DNA of 64,000 bases from Sulfurimonas sediminis (GTDB lineage Bacteria > Campylobacterota > Campylobacteria > Campylobacterales > Sulfurimonadaceae), in the NCBI RefSeq assembly GCF_014905115.1, contig NZ_CP041235.1, positions 186,001-250,000 of the forward strand, given 5' to 3'. How positions within the stretch are numbered: position 1 is the stretch's first letter; every line of letters starts with the position of its first letter. The translations under genes were made by a program, and so were the position numbers. A model generated the notes under the pieces. It was not told where the DNA came from, ran no database searches, and was given only the letters and a program-made list of their open reading frames with translations. Positions 27,026 to 36,945 of the stretch are shown in pieces.

Positions 27026-28261
27026 TTGCAATACAGGAACAACTTTAATTCAACAATGTTAGACAAAGAACTTTTTAGTGCAATTGTAAAAGAAAAAGAA
27101 GAGAGAGGGTATTACAATCTTCCGTTTAAAGATACTACTGCCTTTAAAGAGTATGCTGCAACAGTAAAACAAAACAATGTTGTTGTGATAGGGATAGGCG
27201 GCAGTACATTAGGAACATATGCCATATACCAGTTTTTAAAACACTCTAAAGAATTGACAAAAGAGCTCTTTTTTTTAGAGACAACAGATCCTATAGATAT
27301 ACAATCCAAAATGAAAAATATTGACGTGGAAGATACCCTTTTTATAGTGATATCAAAATCCGGAACTACCCTTGAAACTGTCGCTTTATTTAAATATGTC
27401 AACTCTCTTGTAAAATGTGACAAGCATAATACAGTAGTGATAACAGAAAATGACTCCAAATTAAACACATATGCCCAGGCAAACGGTATGAAAATGTTTG
27501 AAATTCCAAAAAATGTCGGCGGCAGGTTCTCTGTTTTGAGTGCTGTGGGACTGCTCCCGCTTGCAATAGTGGGAATCGATATAGATACCCTGCTCAGAGG
27601 CGCGAAAAATGTCCATGATTCATTTTTTGAAGAGAGTGATTTGGAACAAAATGATGATTCGCTTTCAATAAAGAAAAGAGTGTTGAAAAAAGCAAGATTC
27701 TTTGCCGAGTACAAAAACAGTTTTAATATTAATGTGGTTTTTTCATATTCGTCACGTTTGGAAGGCTTCAATAAATGGTACATTCAACTCTGGGGAGAGA
27801 GTCTTGGCAAGCTGGATATAAATTCAACACACCAGGGTTTAACTCCGGTTGGCATCATAGGACCGGTAGACCAACACTCCTTTTTACAACTTATAATAGA
27901 AGGAAGAAGAGATAAAACAGTGACATTTATAAAAGTAAATGACTTCCACTGTGATCTGAGTGTTCCGGACATAACACTCAAAGGTTTGGAAGAGTTAGAC
28001 TATATAAACAACATAAAGTTTTCTTCTTTGATCAATGAACAGGCAGATGCCACGATAGAAGCTATATGCAGTTTAAATGATATTCCCTGTGATGTAATGA
28101 ACATAGATGATATTTCTGAGTATTCTATTGCCGGTTTGATGTATGAGTATGAACTGCTCACATCACTGACAGCAAAACTTTTACAGATAAACTGCTATAA
28201 CCAGCCCGGTGTTGAGAGCGGAAAAAAGATATTGAAAGAAAAATTACTCAAAGGCCAGTAA
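27026..28261 (+). CDS. pgi: Glucose-6-phosphate isomerase, copy 1
   Basis: Interconverts glucose 6-phosphate and fructose 6-phosphate. 411 aa, the short Campylobacterota form (usual bacterial Pgi is about 550). [15 protein letters not shown] and SKSGTTLETVALF are the two SIS sugar-phosphate loops; [19 protein letters not shown], the Glu region LWGESLGK and QPGVESGKK follow. The start is TTG 27026, supported by GGGGATGGGA upstream and by alignment with the ATG of the second copy. Confidence 0.93.
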   Translation: MQYRNNFNSTMLDKELFSAIVKEKEERGYYNLPFKDTTAFKEYAATVKQNNVVVIGIGGSTLGTYAIYQFLKHSKELTKELFFLETTDPIDIQSKMKNIDVEDTLFIVISKSGTTLETVALFKYVNSLVKCDKHNTVVITENDSKLNTYAQANGMKMFEIPKNVGGRFSVLSAVGLLPLAIVGIDIDTLLRGAKNVHDSFFEESDLEQNDDSLSIKKRVLKKARFFAEYKNSFNINVVFSYSSRLEGFNKWYIQLWGESLGKLDINSTHQGLTPVGIIGPVDQHSFLQLIIEGRRDKTVTFIKVNDFHCDLSVPDITLKGLEELDYINNIKFSSLINEQADATIEAICSLNDIPCDVMNIDDISEYSIAGLMYEYELLTSLTAKLLQINCYNQPGVESGKKILKEKLLKGQ

Positions 28262-29191
28262 ACGTTTTAATTTGATCTCTTCGATGGTATCAAATATATC
28301 ACTCTTTGTGTTCTTATAAGGGTTATGGTACTCTGTATACAAGATGTATGCAGCAGCGAAGATCTCTTCCACGCTGTGTGTCCGCACTCTCCGTTTGCAG
28401 ACAGACCTGTCCTGTGTTACACCCCATCCTGCATAAAAAGGCATTCCGAAGCAGACACAGCCACATCCTGTTAAAAGCGCCTCAAAACCCATCTGTGAGG
28501 TTTTTGTATAGACTTTGTCAAAGTGCTTAAGAAGTGCAATCGGATTGAGATTCTCAGTGATGACAGTACAGCTTTTTTGAAATTTTTCTATATTTATATC
28601 AGACTTTTTTTTCCCGCTTAACACATCAGGATGAATTTTTATGTATACCTCGGCATCGGGATTTTCAGACAAAGCGGCTTCTATCATCTCATCGGTTGTA
28701 AAATTTTGAAGCATTCCATATTTCAATGAAGCATCCCCCTGTGTTTGCGCGATGACAAGGACTCTTTTTTTTTCTTTGTGAAAACGGTACTTCATTACTG
28801 TCTCTTTCGAAATCAAAGGGGCATTGTTGTACTTCGAAATATGATGGTTTTTTATAAGTGCTATAGCCTTTTTTGCATCCTCCATCAGTTTTATATCACT
28901 TGCAAAATCATAACTGTTTAAGATGTCTTCAAGATCACAAGCGGAGGTGGCATCATAGTAGATGCCGGTATTGTCTTTTACAAGAGAAAAAGAGGGTGAG
29001 CCGTCTACACCAAGTGCAACAGAGCGTATAAAGCCATCTTCGAGTAGTGTTAATTTTCCGCCAAAAGTTTTATGGCACCAAAGCGCAAAATTACCTGTTT
29101 TTTTTCTTCCCCATCCCCGAAACTCTTTTTTGGAAAAAATCTGACATATATTATAAATATAAGAAGAAATATCCGGTTTTTTAAGCATCAT
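28244..29191 (-). CDS. Single-module KpsC-like capsule Kdo transferase
   Basis: 315 aa matching one module of KpsC (beta-Kdo transferase of capsule linkers, normally two modules in ~675 aa). GWGRKKTG, LLEDGFIRSVALGVDGSPSFSLVKDNTGIYYDA, VLVIAQTQGDASLKYG, EVYIKIHPDV and SQMGFEALLTGCGCVCFGMPFYAGWG are its motifs. Starts at ATGATG inside the GT2 stop region and overlaps pgi at its 3' end. Whether it adds Kdo or another sugar cannot be decided. Confidence 0.82.
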   Translation of the reverse strand: MMLKKPDISSYIYNICQIFSKKEFRGWGRKKTGNFALWCHKTFGGKLTLLEDGFIRSVALGVDGSPSFSLVKDNTGIYYDATSACDLEDILNSYDFASDIKLMEDAKKAIALIKNHHISKYNNAPLISKETVMKYRFHKEKKRVLVIAQTQGDASLKYGMLQNFTTDEMIEAALSENPDAEVYIKIHPDVLSGKKKSDINIEKFQKSCTVITENLNPIALLKHFDKVYTKTSQMGFEALLTGCGCVCFGMPFYAGWGVTQDRSVCKRRVRTHSVEEIFAAAYILYTEYHNPYKNTKSDIFDTIEEIKLKRLLAFE

Positions 29192-30134
29192 ATCTCTTTG
29201 TCAGCAGTATTTTAAACAGCAGTTTTATTCTATATATTATATCTCTTTTTACCAGCGAATACCTGATGAGATGATAATACAAAAGAAACCCCGGATGATT
29301 AAAATCCAAATATTTTAAAAAAGCCTTGAGTGTTTTGGAGTCTTTTTGATTCGTTATTTTCGGCAAGAGCAGTTTGAGAAAATATTTTCGATTTGTTTCA
29401 AGATAGGGCAGTTTGAAATCTCTATGAAAATATTTGTTTTTCCTGTTGCGTCGCAATGTTTTTGCATTGTTGCTGCTGTTTTCATTATGGATTCTGTAAT
29501 GCACAAGCTGAGTATGCAGTGTTTTTCTCTGTCCAAAGAGTTCAGCATGCAACGCGATCCAGTAATCATGAACATCGAGTTGTTCGGGAAACGGCAATAC
29601 AATTTTTTTCAGTTTTTTGTTGAGCAGTAAAGTATTTCCCATCACACCGCACGGACCCAAAATATGCCCAAGATCTTTGCTGTTTTTAAGTTTGTAGTGT
29701 CTAAACTGAAAATAAGATTGATGGAGTTGGTTTCCGTCTTGATCGATCAGGCTCAAGTCTGAGTGTATGAGACATGCGGAGTTTTGCCTCAAAGCTTCCA
29801 GCTGTAAAACAGCATTCATGAGCAATTCAAGCTTGTTAGGCTGCCAAATGTCATCCTGATCCGCCAGTGCTATATACTCTTCCTGGCAGTCAGATAAAAG
29901 TTTTTCAAAGTTTTTTACAAATCCCCTGTTTTTTTCATTAATCGTATAAGTGATTTTTTCAGGATATCGATCTGTATATGTTTGAACTATCTTTATGGTT
30001 GCATCTTCTGAACAGTCATCAGAAATATATAGCTTAAAATTTTGATATGTTTGGGAAAATATAGAGTCTAACTGCTGCTTTAGATACTTTTCGCCATTAC
30101 AGGTAGCCATAAGTACAGCAACAGTCTTTTTCAT
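29181..30134 (-). CDS. Family 2 glycosyltransferase
   Basis: 317 aa of GT-A fold. VAVLMATCNGEKYLKQQLDSI (UDP/dTDP binding), SDDCSEDATI and ALADQDDIWQPNKLE (DxD-type metal site) are clear. The ATG at 30134, 5 bp after the rmlB stop, is chosen because the domain starts there. Probably transfers a sugar, possibly rhamnose given the upstream genes, to the polysaccharide repeat. Confidence 0.88.
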   Translation of the reverse strand: MKKTVAVLMATCNGEKYLKQQLDSIFSQTYQNFKLYISDDCSEDATIKIVQTYTDRYPEKITYTINEKNRGFVKNFEKLLSDCQEEYIALADQDDIWQPNKLELLMNAVLQLEALRQNSACLIHSDLSLIDQDGNQLHQSYFQFRHYKLKNSKDLGHILGPCGVMGNTLLLNKKLKKIVLPFPEQLDVHDYWIALHAELFGQRKTLHTQLVHYRIHNENSSNNAKTLRRNRKNKYFHRDFKLPYLETNRKYFLKLLLPKITNQKDSKTLKAFLKYLDFNHPGFLLYYHLIRYSLVKRDIIYRIKLLFKILLTKRYDA

Positions 30135-30138
30135 GAAG

Positions 30139-31179
30139 TTATTTTTGATATTTTTCCAAATACCACTCAACAGTTTTTATGATTCCACTGTCAAAATTCT
30201 CATCAGCCTTCCAGCCAAGTTCATCTTCAAGCTTTGTAGCGTCAATGGCATATCGTCTGTCATGCCCGGCTCTGTCTTCTACAAAGCTGATAAGCTCTTT
30301 ATAGCTCCCCCTGTCTATATTTTCATGTGCAGGTACTTTTCTATCGAGTATGGTTGTTATAGCATCAACTATCTGAAGATTTGTTCTTTCGTTTCTGCCG
30401 CCAATATTATAAACATTTCCCTCTTTTCCTGTATGATAGACAAGATCGATACCCTTGCAGTGGTCAAGTACATAAAGCCAGTCTCTTATGTTTTTTCCGT
30501 CTCCGTAGATGGGGATGTCTTCTCCTGCGAGTGCTTTTCGTATGATAGTAGGAATGAGCTTCTCGTCATGCTGCTTTGGACCATAGTTGTTTGAACAGTT
30601 TGTTATCACTGTATTCATGCCATATGTCTCCTGATATGAACGAACTATCATATCACTGCTTGCTTTTGATGCTGAGTATGGAGAGTTTGGAGCGTATGGT
30701 GTCTCTTCTGTGAAAAGGTCAGTTTCGTTGAGGGTTCCATAGACTTCATCTGTACTTATGTGGTGAAATCTACACCCTTCATAATCTTTTTTATACTCAA
30801 ATGGTTTTTCCATCCAATGTTTTTGTGCAACATCCAAAAGAGTAAAAGTACCGTTGACATTTGTTTCTACAAAGACACCCGGGTTTTTGATACTGTTGTC
30901 TACATGTGATTCTGCCGCAAAGTGAATCACACCTTGAATGTCGTATTCGTTAAAGATAAACTCAACAAGTTCACGGTTACAGATATCACCTTTGATAAAC
31001 TTGTATCTAGGGTTGTTTTCACACTCCTGGAGGTTTTCCAGATTGCCTGCATAGGTAAGAAGATCAAGATTTACAATGTTGTATTCTTCATATTTGTCTA
31101 TAAAGTAAGGAACAAAGTTACTCCCTATAAAGCCTGCACAGCCTGTTACTAAAATTGTCTTTTTATCGTTATCAAACAT
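30139..31179 (-). CDS. rmlB: dTDP-glucose 4,6-dehydratase
   Basis: Second step of dTDP-L-rhamnose synthesis. 346 aa extended SDR: TGCAGFIGSNFV (NAD loop), HISTDEVYG, YSASKASSD (YxxxK), RNERTN and RDWLYV near the substrate site. Confidence 0.95.
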   Translation of the reverse strand: MFDNDKKTILVTGCAGFIGSNFVPYFIDKYEEYNIVNLDLLTYAGNLENLQECENNPRYKFIKGDICNRELVEFIFNEYDIQGVIHFAAESHVDNSIKNPGVFVETNVNGTFTLLDVAQKHWMEKPFEYKKDYEGCRFHHISTDEVYGTLNETDLFTEETPYAPNSPYSASKASSDMIVRSYQETYGMNTVITNCSNNYGPKQHDEKLIPTIIRKALAGEDIPIYGDGKNIRDWLYVLDHCKGIDLVYHTGKEGNVYNIGGRNERTNLQIVDAITTILDRKVPAHENIDRGSYKELISFVEDRAGHDRRYAIDATKLEDELGWKADENFDSGIIKTVEWYLEKYQK

Positions 31180-31180
31180 A

Positions 31181-32077
31181 CTATTTTCTTTCTCCCATAA
31201 TTCTTAAACATGTATCCAAACTTTCTTTCCAGTAAGGAATCTCTATAGTAAACTCTTTTTTTATCTTTGCTTTATTGAGCAGAGAATAGTGAGGGCGGGC
31301 AGCCGGAGTAGGGTACTCTTTTGTCTCTATAGGATTTATTTTGCACTCCAGTTTTGCCATTTTCATGATCTCTTTTGCAAAGTCATACCAGCTGAGCACT
31401 CCCTCATTGGAGTAGTTATAAATTTGTACTGTATTTTTTGTACTGTTGGCCGGCACTGAAGCAGCGCTTCCGATGATGTCTAAAATAACCTGTGCCAAAT
31501 CTCCTGCATAGGTAGGCGTACCTACCTGGTCAAATATTACACCAAGAGAATCTTTTTCTTTGCCTAGTCTGAGCATTGTTTTTACAAAGTTATTGCCAAA
31601 AGAGCTATATACCCAGGATGTTCTTATGATAATGGAGTCTTTTGGGTTGATAGCACGCATGGCATTTTCGCCCGCAAGTTTTGTAGCTCCATAGACGCCA
31701 TTTGGGTTTGTTTCATCATCTTCCACATAAGGTCTGTAGTTCTTTCCGTCAAATACATAATCTGTTGAGATATGAATGAGTCTGATATCATGCTCTTTGG
31801 AAATTTTGGCAAGATATTCTACAGCCAAATGGTTTACTCTGTCTGCACTTTCTTTCTCTTCTTCTGCTTTGTCAACAGCTGTATAGGCTGCTGCGTTGAT
31901 AATAACCTTGATATTTTTTGACTCTATAAATTTTTTTACTTTTTCAAAGTCTGCTATGTCCAAATCCTGTGAAGTGGTAAAAAAACATCTGTAGTTTGCG
32001 ACTAAAAATTTACTGTTTAATGCCCTCAGCTCAGAGCCCAGTTGACCGTTTGCGCCTGTAATTAAAACATTAGTCAT
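31181..32077 (-). CDS. rmlD: dTDP-4-dehydrorhamnose reductase
   Basis: Last step to dTDP-L-rhamnose. 298 aa with TGANGQLGSEL, INAAAYTAVDKAEEE, STDYVFDGKNYRPY, YGATKLAGE and RTSWVYSSFGNNFVKTML. One base pair from rmlB; its 5' end overlaps rmlC. Confidence 0.95.
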   Translation of the reverse strand: MTNVLITGANGQLGSELRALNSKFLVANYRCFFTTSQDLDIADFEKVKKFIESKNIKVIINAAAYTAVDKAEEEKESADRVNHLAVEYLAKISKEHDIRLIHISTDYVFDGKNYRPYVEDDETNPNGVYGATKLAGENAMRAINPKDSIIIRTSWVYSSFGNNFVKTMLRLGKEKDSLGVIFDQVGTPTYAGDLAQVILDIIGSAASVPANSTKNTVQIYNYSNEGVLSWYDFAKEIMKMAKLECKINPIETKEYPTPAARPHYSLLNKAKIKKEFTIEIPYWKESLDTCLRIMGERK

Positions 32078-32645
32078 AGTAATTCACACTATAGTCAAAA
32101 ATATCATTTGTTTCGCAAAGCTTAGGCTGTACCTTGTCTTTTGCCGAGAGTTTCAGTTCATCAAGTGGCATTTTCCAGTCGATACCAAAGGCTTCATCAC
32201 TAAAAAGAATGCCTCTGTCATTTTCAGGCGAATAGTAATTATCTACCTTGTATGCGAACACAGTATCATCTTCTAAAACCACAAAGGCATGGGCAAAACC
32301 TCTTGGAACCAACAGTTGGCGTTTGTTGTCACCGCTGAGTTCGACACTTACATGCTTACCAAAAGTAGGACTTCCTTTTCTTATGTCAACGGCAACATCC
32401 AAAACTCGTCCCTGAATGACTCGGACAAGCTTTGTCTGTGCTGCAGGCGCCAGTTGATAGTGCAGTCCCCGCAAAACACCGCGGGAGCTTTTAGACTCAT
32501 TGTCCTGACAGAAGTTTATTTTATATCCCAAAAAATTTTCCAGTTTATCAGCCCGGAATGTTTCTACGAAATAGCCTCTTTCATCTCCATGTACTTCCGG
32601 ATCTATTATAACTACATCAGGTATTTCTGTTCTTGTAAATGTCAT
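32070..32645 (-). CDS. rmlC: dTDP-4-dehydrorhamnose 3,5-epimerase
   Basis: Cupin-fold epimerase, 191 aa. [28 protein letters not shown] (catalytic His), [23 protein letters not shown] and [14 protein letters not shown] are classic. Confidence 0.95.
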   Translation of the reverse strand: MTFTRTEIPDVVIIDPEVHGDERGYFVETFRADKLENFLGYKINFCQDNESKSSRGVLRGLHYQLAPAAQTKLVRVIQGRVLDVAVDIRKGSPTFGKHVSVELSGDNKRQLLVPRGFAHAFVVLEDDTVFAYKVDNYYSPENDRGILFSDEAFGIDWKMPLDELKLSAKDKVQPKLCETNDIFDYSVNYYD

Positions 32646-33532
32646 CTTGCAATCATCCCTTCTTTTGCTCTTTTTATAAGATACTGCCCATAGCCATTCT
32701 TTTTTAATGGCTGTGCCAGTTCTATAAGCTGCTTGGCATTGATATAACCCATCTCGTGGGCTATCTCTTCTATACAGGCAACTTTCAAACCTTGTCTCTT
32801 TTCAATCGTCTGAATAAACATACCTGCTTCCAAGAGGGAGTCATGTGTGCCGGTATCAAGCCACGCATAGCCACGCCCCATCAGTTTTACCCGTAATCTC
32901 TTCTCATGTAAATACTCTTGGTTCAGTGTTGTTATCTCCAACTCACCGCGATCGGACGGTTTTACATTTTTTGCTTTTTGCACTACATCATTCGGGTAGA
33001 AATAAAGCCCAACCACAGCATAGTTACTTTTTGGATTTTTAGGTTTTTCTTCCAGGGATATCACTTCACCTTTGTCGTTAAACTCTGCTACACCATAACG
33101 TTCCGGATCATTTACATAGTATCCGTATACAGTTGCCTTGTTCTTCTCCTGTGCATTTTTCACGCTTTGGGCAAGCAGAGTTGTAAGTTGTGATCCATAA
33201 AAAATATTGTCTCCAAGAACAAGACAGACGGAACTGTTGCCTATAAACTCTTCTCCAAGTATGAATGCTTGTGCGAGTCCATCCGGAGAGGGTTGGACTT
33301 TATAACTAAAATGCATACCAATCTCTTTTCCGCTTCCTAAAAGCTTTTTAAAGTTTGGTAGATCATTCGGAGTCGAAATGATTAACACCTCTGTAATACC
33401 TGCTAACATCAGTACTGAAAGCGGATAATAGATCATTGGTTTATCATAAATCGGTACCAACTGTTTACTTACACCTTTTGTTATAGGGTAAAGTCTTGTG
33501 CCACTCCCCCCCGCTAATATTATGCCTTTCAT
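32642..33532 (-). CDS. rmlA: Glucose-1-phosphate thymidylyltransferase
   Basis: First step of the dTDP-rhamnose path. 296 aa with [22 protein letters not shown] (nucleotide loop), [42 protein letters not shown] and [15 protein letters not shown]. Overlaps rmlC and pgi copy 2 by 4 bp each. Confidence 0.95.
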   Translation of the reverse strand: MKGIILAGGSGTRLYPITKGVSKQLVPIYDKPMIYYPLSVLMLAGITEVLIISTPNDLPNFKKLLGSGKEIGMHFSYKVQPSPDGLAQAFILGEEFIGNSSVCLVLGDNIFYGSQLTTLLAQSVKNAQEKNKATVYGYYVNDPERYGVAEFNDKGEVISLEEKPKNPKSNYAVVGLYFYPNDVVQKAKNVKPSDRGELEITTLNQEYLHEKRLRVKLMGRGYAWLDTGTHDSLLEAGMFIQTIEKRQGLKVACIEEIAHEMGYINAKQLIELAQPLKKNGYGQYLIKRAKEGMIAR

Positions 33533-34740
33533 ATGTCTCCTTTATTTAATTTGTTTTTTAAAATAACTTTTCCGGATTCAACCCCCGGTTGGTTGTAGGT
33601 ATTGACATGCATAAATTTTCCACATAACGAAGTTAGCAGTTCAAACTCATACATTAATGCTGCTATGGCACTTTCGTTAATTCCTTCTATAGTGATAACA
33701 TCACAGGGGATGTCATGAAGATTATTTATTGCTTCTATGGTGGCATCTGCCTGATTTTTGATAAGTGAAGAAAAATTCAGATTATCCAGGTAGTCCATCT
33801 CTTCAAGTCCGTCGAGTGTAACCGAGGGTATCTTTAAATCATTATCAAAGTTTTCTACTTTTATTACAGTTAATGTTTTATCTCGTTTCCCCTCAATGAC
33901 AAGTTGTAAAAACGAGTGCTGGTCTATTGGTCCTATAATCCCAACAGGTGTGAGTCCCTGTCTTACAGAATTACTGTCTACTTTCCCAAGGGATTCTCCC
34001 CAAAGTTGAATATACCATTTGTTAAAACCTTCAAGTCTTGAAGAGTAAGAGAAAACCACATTGATGTTAAAACTGTTTTTATACTCTACTAAAAATCTTG
34101 CTTTTTTGAGTAAACGTTCATAAGCCTCTTTTTTTTGAAAAAAATTGTCGTGACTTTTTTGTGCTCCTTGTAAAATTTTATCAATATCAATACCGACAAT
34201 GGCTAACGGCAGTAGTCCTACTGCACTAAAAACAGAAAATCGTCCACCCACATTTTTTGGTATCTTAAAACTTCGTATATTGTTTTTTTCGGCAAAAGTT
34301 TTCAGCTTGGATCCGTCTTCTGTAACCACAACAGTATTGGTGCTGTTACATGTAATCAAAGCGTTTATATACTTAAAAATTGCTATTGTCTCAACGGTTG
34401 TGCCTGATTTTGAAATAACAACAAAGAGAGTATCTGAAAGATCTATACTTGCTACTTTCGCTTTAATATCTATGGGGTCTGTTGTCTCTAAAAAGAGAAG
34501 ATTTTTGTCTAAATCTCGAGAATGCTTTAGAAATTTATATATCGCATAAGTTCCCAATGTACTCCCGCCAATTCCAATGACAACAATATTTTTCTGTGTG
34601 ACGGTTTTTGCATATGTTTTATAATCAGCAGTGCTGCAAAACGGAAGATTATAATATCCTATGCTTTTTTTTTCTTCCAGGATTTCATCAAAAATCACTT
34701 CATCTGAAATGCTTGGGTTGAAGTTGTTTTTGTATTTCAA
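33529..34740 (-). CDS. pgi: Glucose-6-phosphate isomerase, copy 2
   Basis: 403 aa paralogue of the gene at 27026 with the same SIS motifs ([57 protein letters not shown]). It is about 8 residues shorter around position 195-210. Overlapping coupling to rmlA suggests it serves to steer hexose phosphate into nucleotide-sugar synthesis. The two copies bracket the rml genes. Confidence 0.92.
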   Translation of the reverse strand: MKYKNNFNPSISDEVIFDEILEEKKSIGYYNLPFCSTADYKTYAKTVTQKNIVVIGIGGSTLGTYAIYKFLKHSRDLDKNLLFLETTDPIDIKAKVASIDLSDTLFVVISKSGTTVETIAIFKYINALITCNSTNTVVVTEDGSKLKTFAEKNNIRSFKIPKNVGGRFSVFSAVGLLPLAIVGIDIDKILQGAQKSHDNFFQKKEAYERLLKKARFLVEYKNSFNINVVFSYSSRLEGFNKWYIQLWGESLGKVDSNSVRQGLTPVGIIGPIDQHSFLQLVIEGKRDKTLTVIKVENFDNDLKIPSVTLDGLEEMDYLDNLNFSSLIKNQADATIEAINNLHDIPCDVITIEGINESAIAALMYEFELLTSLCGKFMHVNTYNQPGVESGKVILKNKLNKGDI

Positions 34741-34749
34741 AACAGTTCC

Positions 34750-35520
34750 TTATTTTACTATGAACCATGGGTTTAGGAGATTGTCTTTGTTGTAGACCAT
34801 TGGTTCTTTTTTCTCAAACTGCCAGGTCGTTTTTCCGGCTTCTCTCACTATTGCATCCGCAGCCGCCGTATCCCATTCCATAGTGGGTGCCAGTCTTGGG
34901 TATATGTCTGCAACTCCCTCAGCCACCATGCAGAGTTTGAGAGAACTTCCTTTGGAAACCTGTGCTGTCTCTTTTGTATCAAGGGCATCTATGAATTCCT
35001 GTGTTTCTTTTGATAAATGCGATTTTGAGGCGACTACAGACATTTTTTCTTTCGGGGAACTGTTTACATGTAAAGGCAGTTTTTGATTGTTTTTAAACGC
35101 ACCTTCTCCCTGCTTTGCCTTATACATCTCCTCTATAGCCGGAGCATATACAACACCAAGAACAGGAGTGTTTTTATGAATAAGTGCTATATTTACCGTA
35201 AATTCACCATTTTTTTTGATAAACTCTTTGGTACCGTCTATGGGGTCTATACACCAGTAACACTCCCACTCTTTTCTTTCGCTGTAAGGCACTTCTTTGT
35301 TTTCTTCCGACATCAGAGGAATATCGGGGTAAAGTTTTGTCAAAGCATCACAAATTATTTTGTTTGCTTTTGTATCTGCCTCGGTAAGGGGTGACTTGTC
35401 GTCTTTATATTCTATGGTAAAATCTTTTTCATATATCTGCATAATTGCATCGCCTGCTTCTTTGGCAAGAGCTACAATCTTTTCTAAGTCTATTCTTTCT
35501 AACACAATAATCAACCTCAT
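34750..35520 (-). CDS. cysQ: 3'(2'),5'-bisphosphate nucleotidase
   Basis: Hydrolyses PAP, the inhibitory by-product of sulfotransferases, to AMP. 256 aa of the inositol-phosphatase fold: DDKSPLTEADTKAN, LMSEENKE, CIDPIDGTKEFIKKNGEFTVNIALI (metal site) and EWDTAAADAIVREAG. The start may be GTG 35505 (GAGG upstream) rather than ATG 35520. Placement next to cysC/cysN/cysD supports a PAPS/PAP function. Confidence 0.9.
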   Translation of the reverse strand: MRLIIVLERIDLEKIVALAKEAGDAIMQIYEKDFTIEYKDDKSPLTEADTKANKIICDALTKLYPDIPLMSEENKEVPYSERKEWECYWCIDPIDGTKEFIKKNGEFTVNIALIHKNTPVLGVVYAPAIEEMYKAKQGEGAFKNNQKLPLHVNSSPKEKMSVVASKSHLSKETQEFIDALDTKETAQVSKGSSLKLCMVAEGVADIYPRLAPTMEWDTAAADAIVREAGKTTWQFEKKEPMVYNKDNLLNPWFIVK

Positions 35521-35543
35521 TTAAAATATAACTTGACAACACA

Positions 35544-35602
35544 GCCCGCACTGAAGTACGGGTTCCGTCCGATTCATCTGGAAGCGGTACTTCAGTGCCG
35601 CC
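35544..35602. repeat. REP-like hairpins, tight inverted pair (copies 4 and 5)
   Basis: Copy 4 (35544-35566, arms CCCG/CGGG) and copy 5 (35580-35602, arms GCGG/CCGC) face each other 13 bp apart. A further CAACAC outside each copy extends the inverted repeat. Between cysQ and cysC. Confidence 0.82.
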
Positions 35603-35621
35603 GTGTTGCAACGAAATGTTT

Positions 35622-36230
35622 TTATTCTCCTGAAAAATATCCGTTTTTTTCTAAGTAAGTCACAATTTTTTCTACACTTTCTTCTAAGGACATTTTATCT
35701 GTTTTTATGTTAATTTCTGCTTTATCCGGTGCTTCATACGGAGAGGATATTCCTGTGAAATTTGGTATTTCCCCTTTTCTTGCTTTTTCATACAGGCCTT
35801 TTGGGTCACGGCTTTGACATACTTCCAAGGGTGTGTCTATAAAAATTTCTATGAACTCATCTCTCTTTACTAATTTTCGGACCATCTCTCTTTCTCTTTG
35901 AAAAGGTGATATAAAAGCACTCAGCACTATAAGCCCGCTGTCTACAAAAAGCTTTGCCACCTCGCCAATGCGCCGTATGTTTTCCACCCGATCTTCATCA
36001 GAAAAACCAAGCCCGTAGTTTAGCCCCATGCGGATGTTGTCTCCATCTAAAAGATAAGTATGTTTTTGTAATTCCAGTAGTCTGCTCTCTACAGCATTTG
36101 CTATGGTAGATTTTCCACTGCCACTTAAACCGGTAAACCAAAGTATGCATGGTTTTTGTTTTTTTAACTTTGAGCGTTCTTGTTTTGAGACTTGGTGCTC
36201 GTGCCAGACTATATTTTCATTATTTGACAT
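35622..36230 (-). CDS. cysC: Adenylylsulfate kinase
   Basis: Phosphorylates APS to PAPS, the sulfotransferase donor. 202 aa of full normal length: Walker [37 protein letters not shown] (APS and Mg site), [10 protein letters not shown] and the lid region [28 protein letters not shown]. Overlaps the next gene (a second, membrane-anchored kinase) by 11 bp. Confidence 0.95.
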   Translation of the reverse strand: MSNNENIVWHEHQVSKQERSKLKKQKPCILWFTGLSGSGKSTIANAVESRLLELQKHTYLLDGDNIRMGLNYGLGFSDEDRVENIRRIGEVAKLFVDSGLIVLSAFISPFQREREMVRKLVKRDEFIEIFIDTPLEVCQSRDPKGLYEKARKGEIPNFTGISSPYEAPDKAEINIKTDKMSLEESVEKIVTYLEKNGYFSGE

Positions 36231-36945
36231 GATTCTTCTTTATATATTTTACTATTATTCTTACTGCTTCTTCAACGGAGGTATTATCTGTATCTATCAC
36301 AATCTCTGCATGCTGCGGCTCTTCATAAACATCATTGACACCTGAGAAGTTTTGATACTCACCACTAAGTGCTTTTGCGTAAGCACCCTTATAGTCTCTC
36401 TCTTTACAAGTTTCTACATCAGCCTTCACATAAACAACGATGTTGTTTTTCACCATTTCACGAATAGCTTTTCGGCTCTCTCTGTAAGGACTTACAAATG
36501 AAGCCACAGTAGAGACTGAGTTGTTTTGCAGTGTCTTTATAAGGTTGCCGATGCGATGCATATGACGATTTCTCTCTTCTCTTGTATAACCAATGTCTGG
36601 AATAAGCTCTCGTATATCTTTAGAGTCAATTCTTTCGAGTGGTATCTGCAGTTCCTGTAACTCTTCATAGACTCTGTCTGCTATAGTTGTTTTTCCACTC
36701 AGTGGCAAACCTGTAAACCAAAGATTAAAAGGGTCTATTCTCTTTTTGCCCCATTTTATTTTTTGCCATACTCTTTCATGGAACCAGTAAAGCGCAATTT
36801 TCAGTACCGTTTCTATCATTCCTGCAGCTATGGCAAGATCCAGCCTGTCAAAGAAAAAATAAACTATTGCAATGGTTGTAGTAGTCGCAACTACTCTCCA
36901 GCTAATCCCTTTGACAATGGAACGCTTATTTGTCTCTTTATACAT
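36220..36945 (-). CDS. DUF2061 membrane domain fused to divergent APS-kinase-like domain
   Basis: 241 aa. Residues 5-65 are a DUF2061 membrane module with two hydrophobic stretches ([20 protein letters not shown] and the segment around [15 protein letters not shown]). Residues 72-241 are APS-kinase-like: Walker [12 protein letters not shown] and the lid [28 protein letters not shown]. The usual DGDNIR is DSKDIR and the LNYGLGFS part is IPDIGYTRE, so the substrate site is altered. ATG 36945 overlaps the cysN stop (TAATG). It may be a membrane-tethered kinase with a changed substrate, or a non-catalytic partner. Confidence 0.82.
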   Translation of the reverse strand: MYKETNKRSIVKGISWRVVATTTTIAIVYFFFDRLDLAIAAGMIETVLKIALYWFHERVWQKIKWGKKRIDPFNLWFTGLPLSGKTTIADRVYEELQELQIPLERIDSKDIRELIPDIGYTREERNRHMHRIGNLIKTLQNNSVSTVASFVSPYRESRKAIREMVKNNIVVYVKADVETCKERDYKGAYAKALSGEYQNFSGVNDVYEEPQHAEIVIDTDNTSVEEAVRIIVKYIKKNHVK

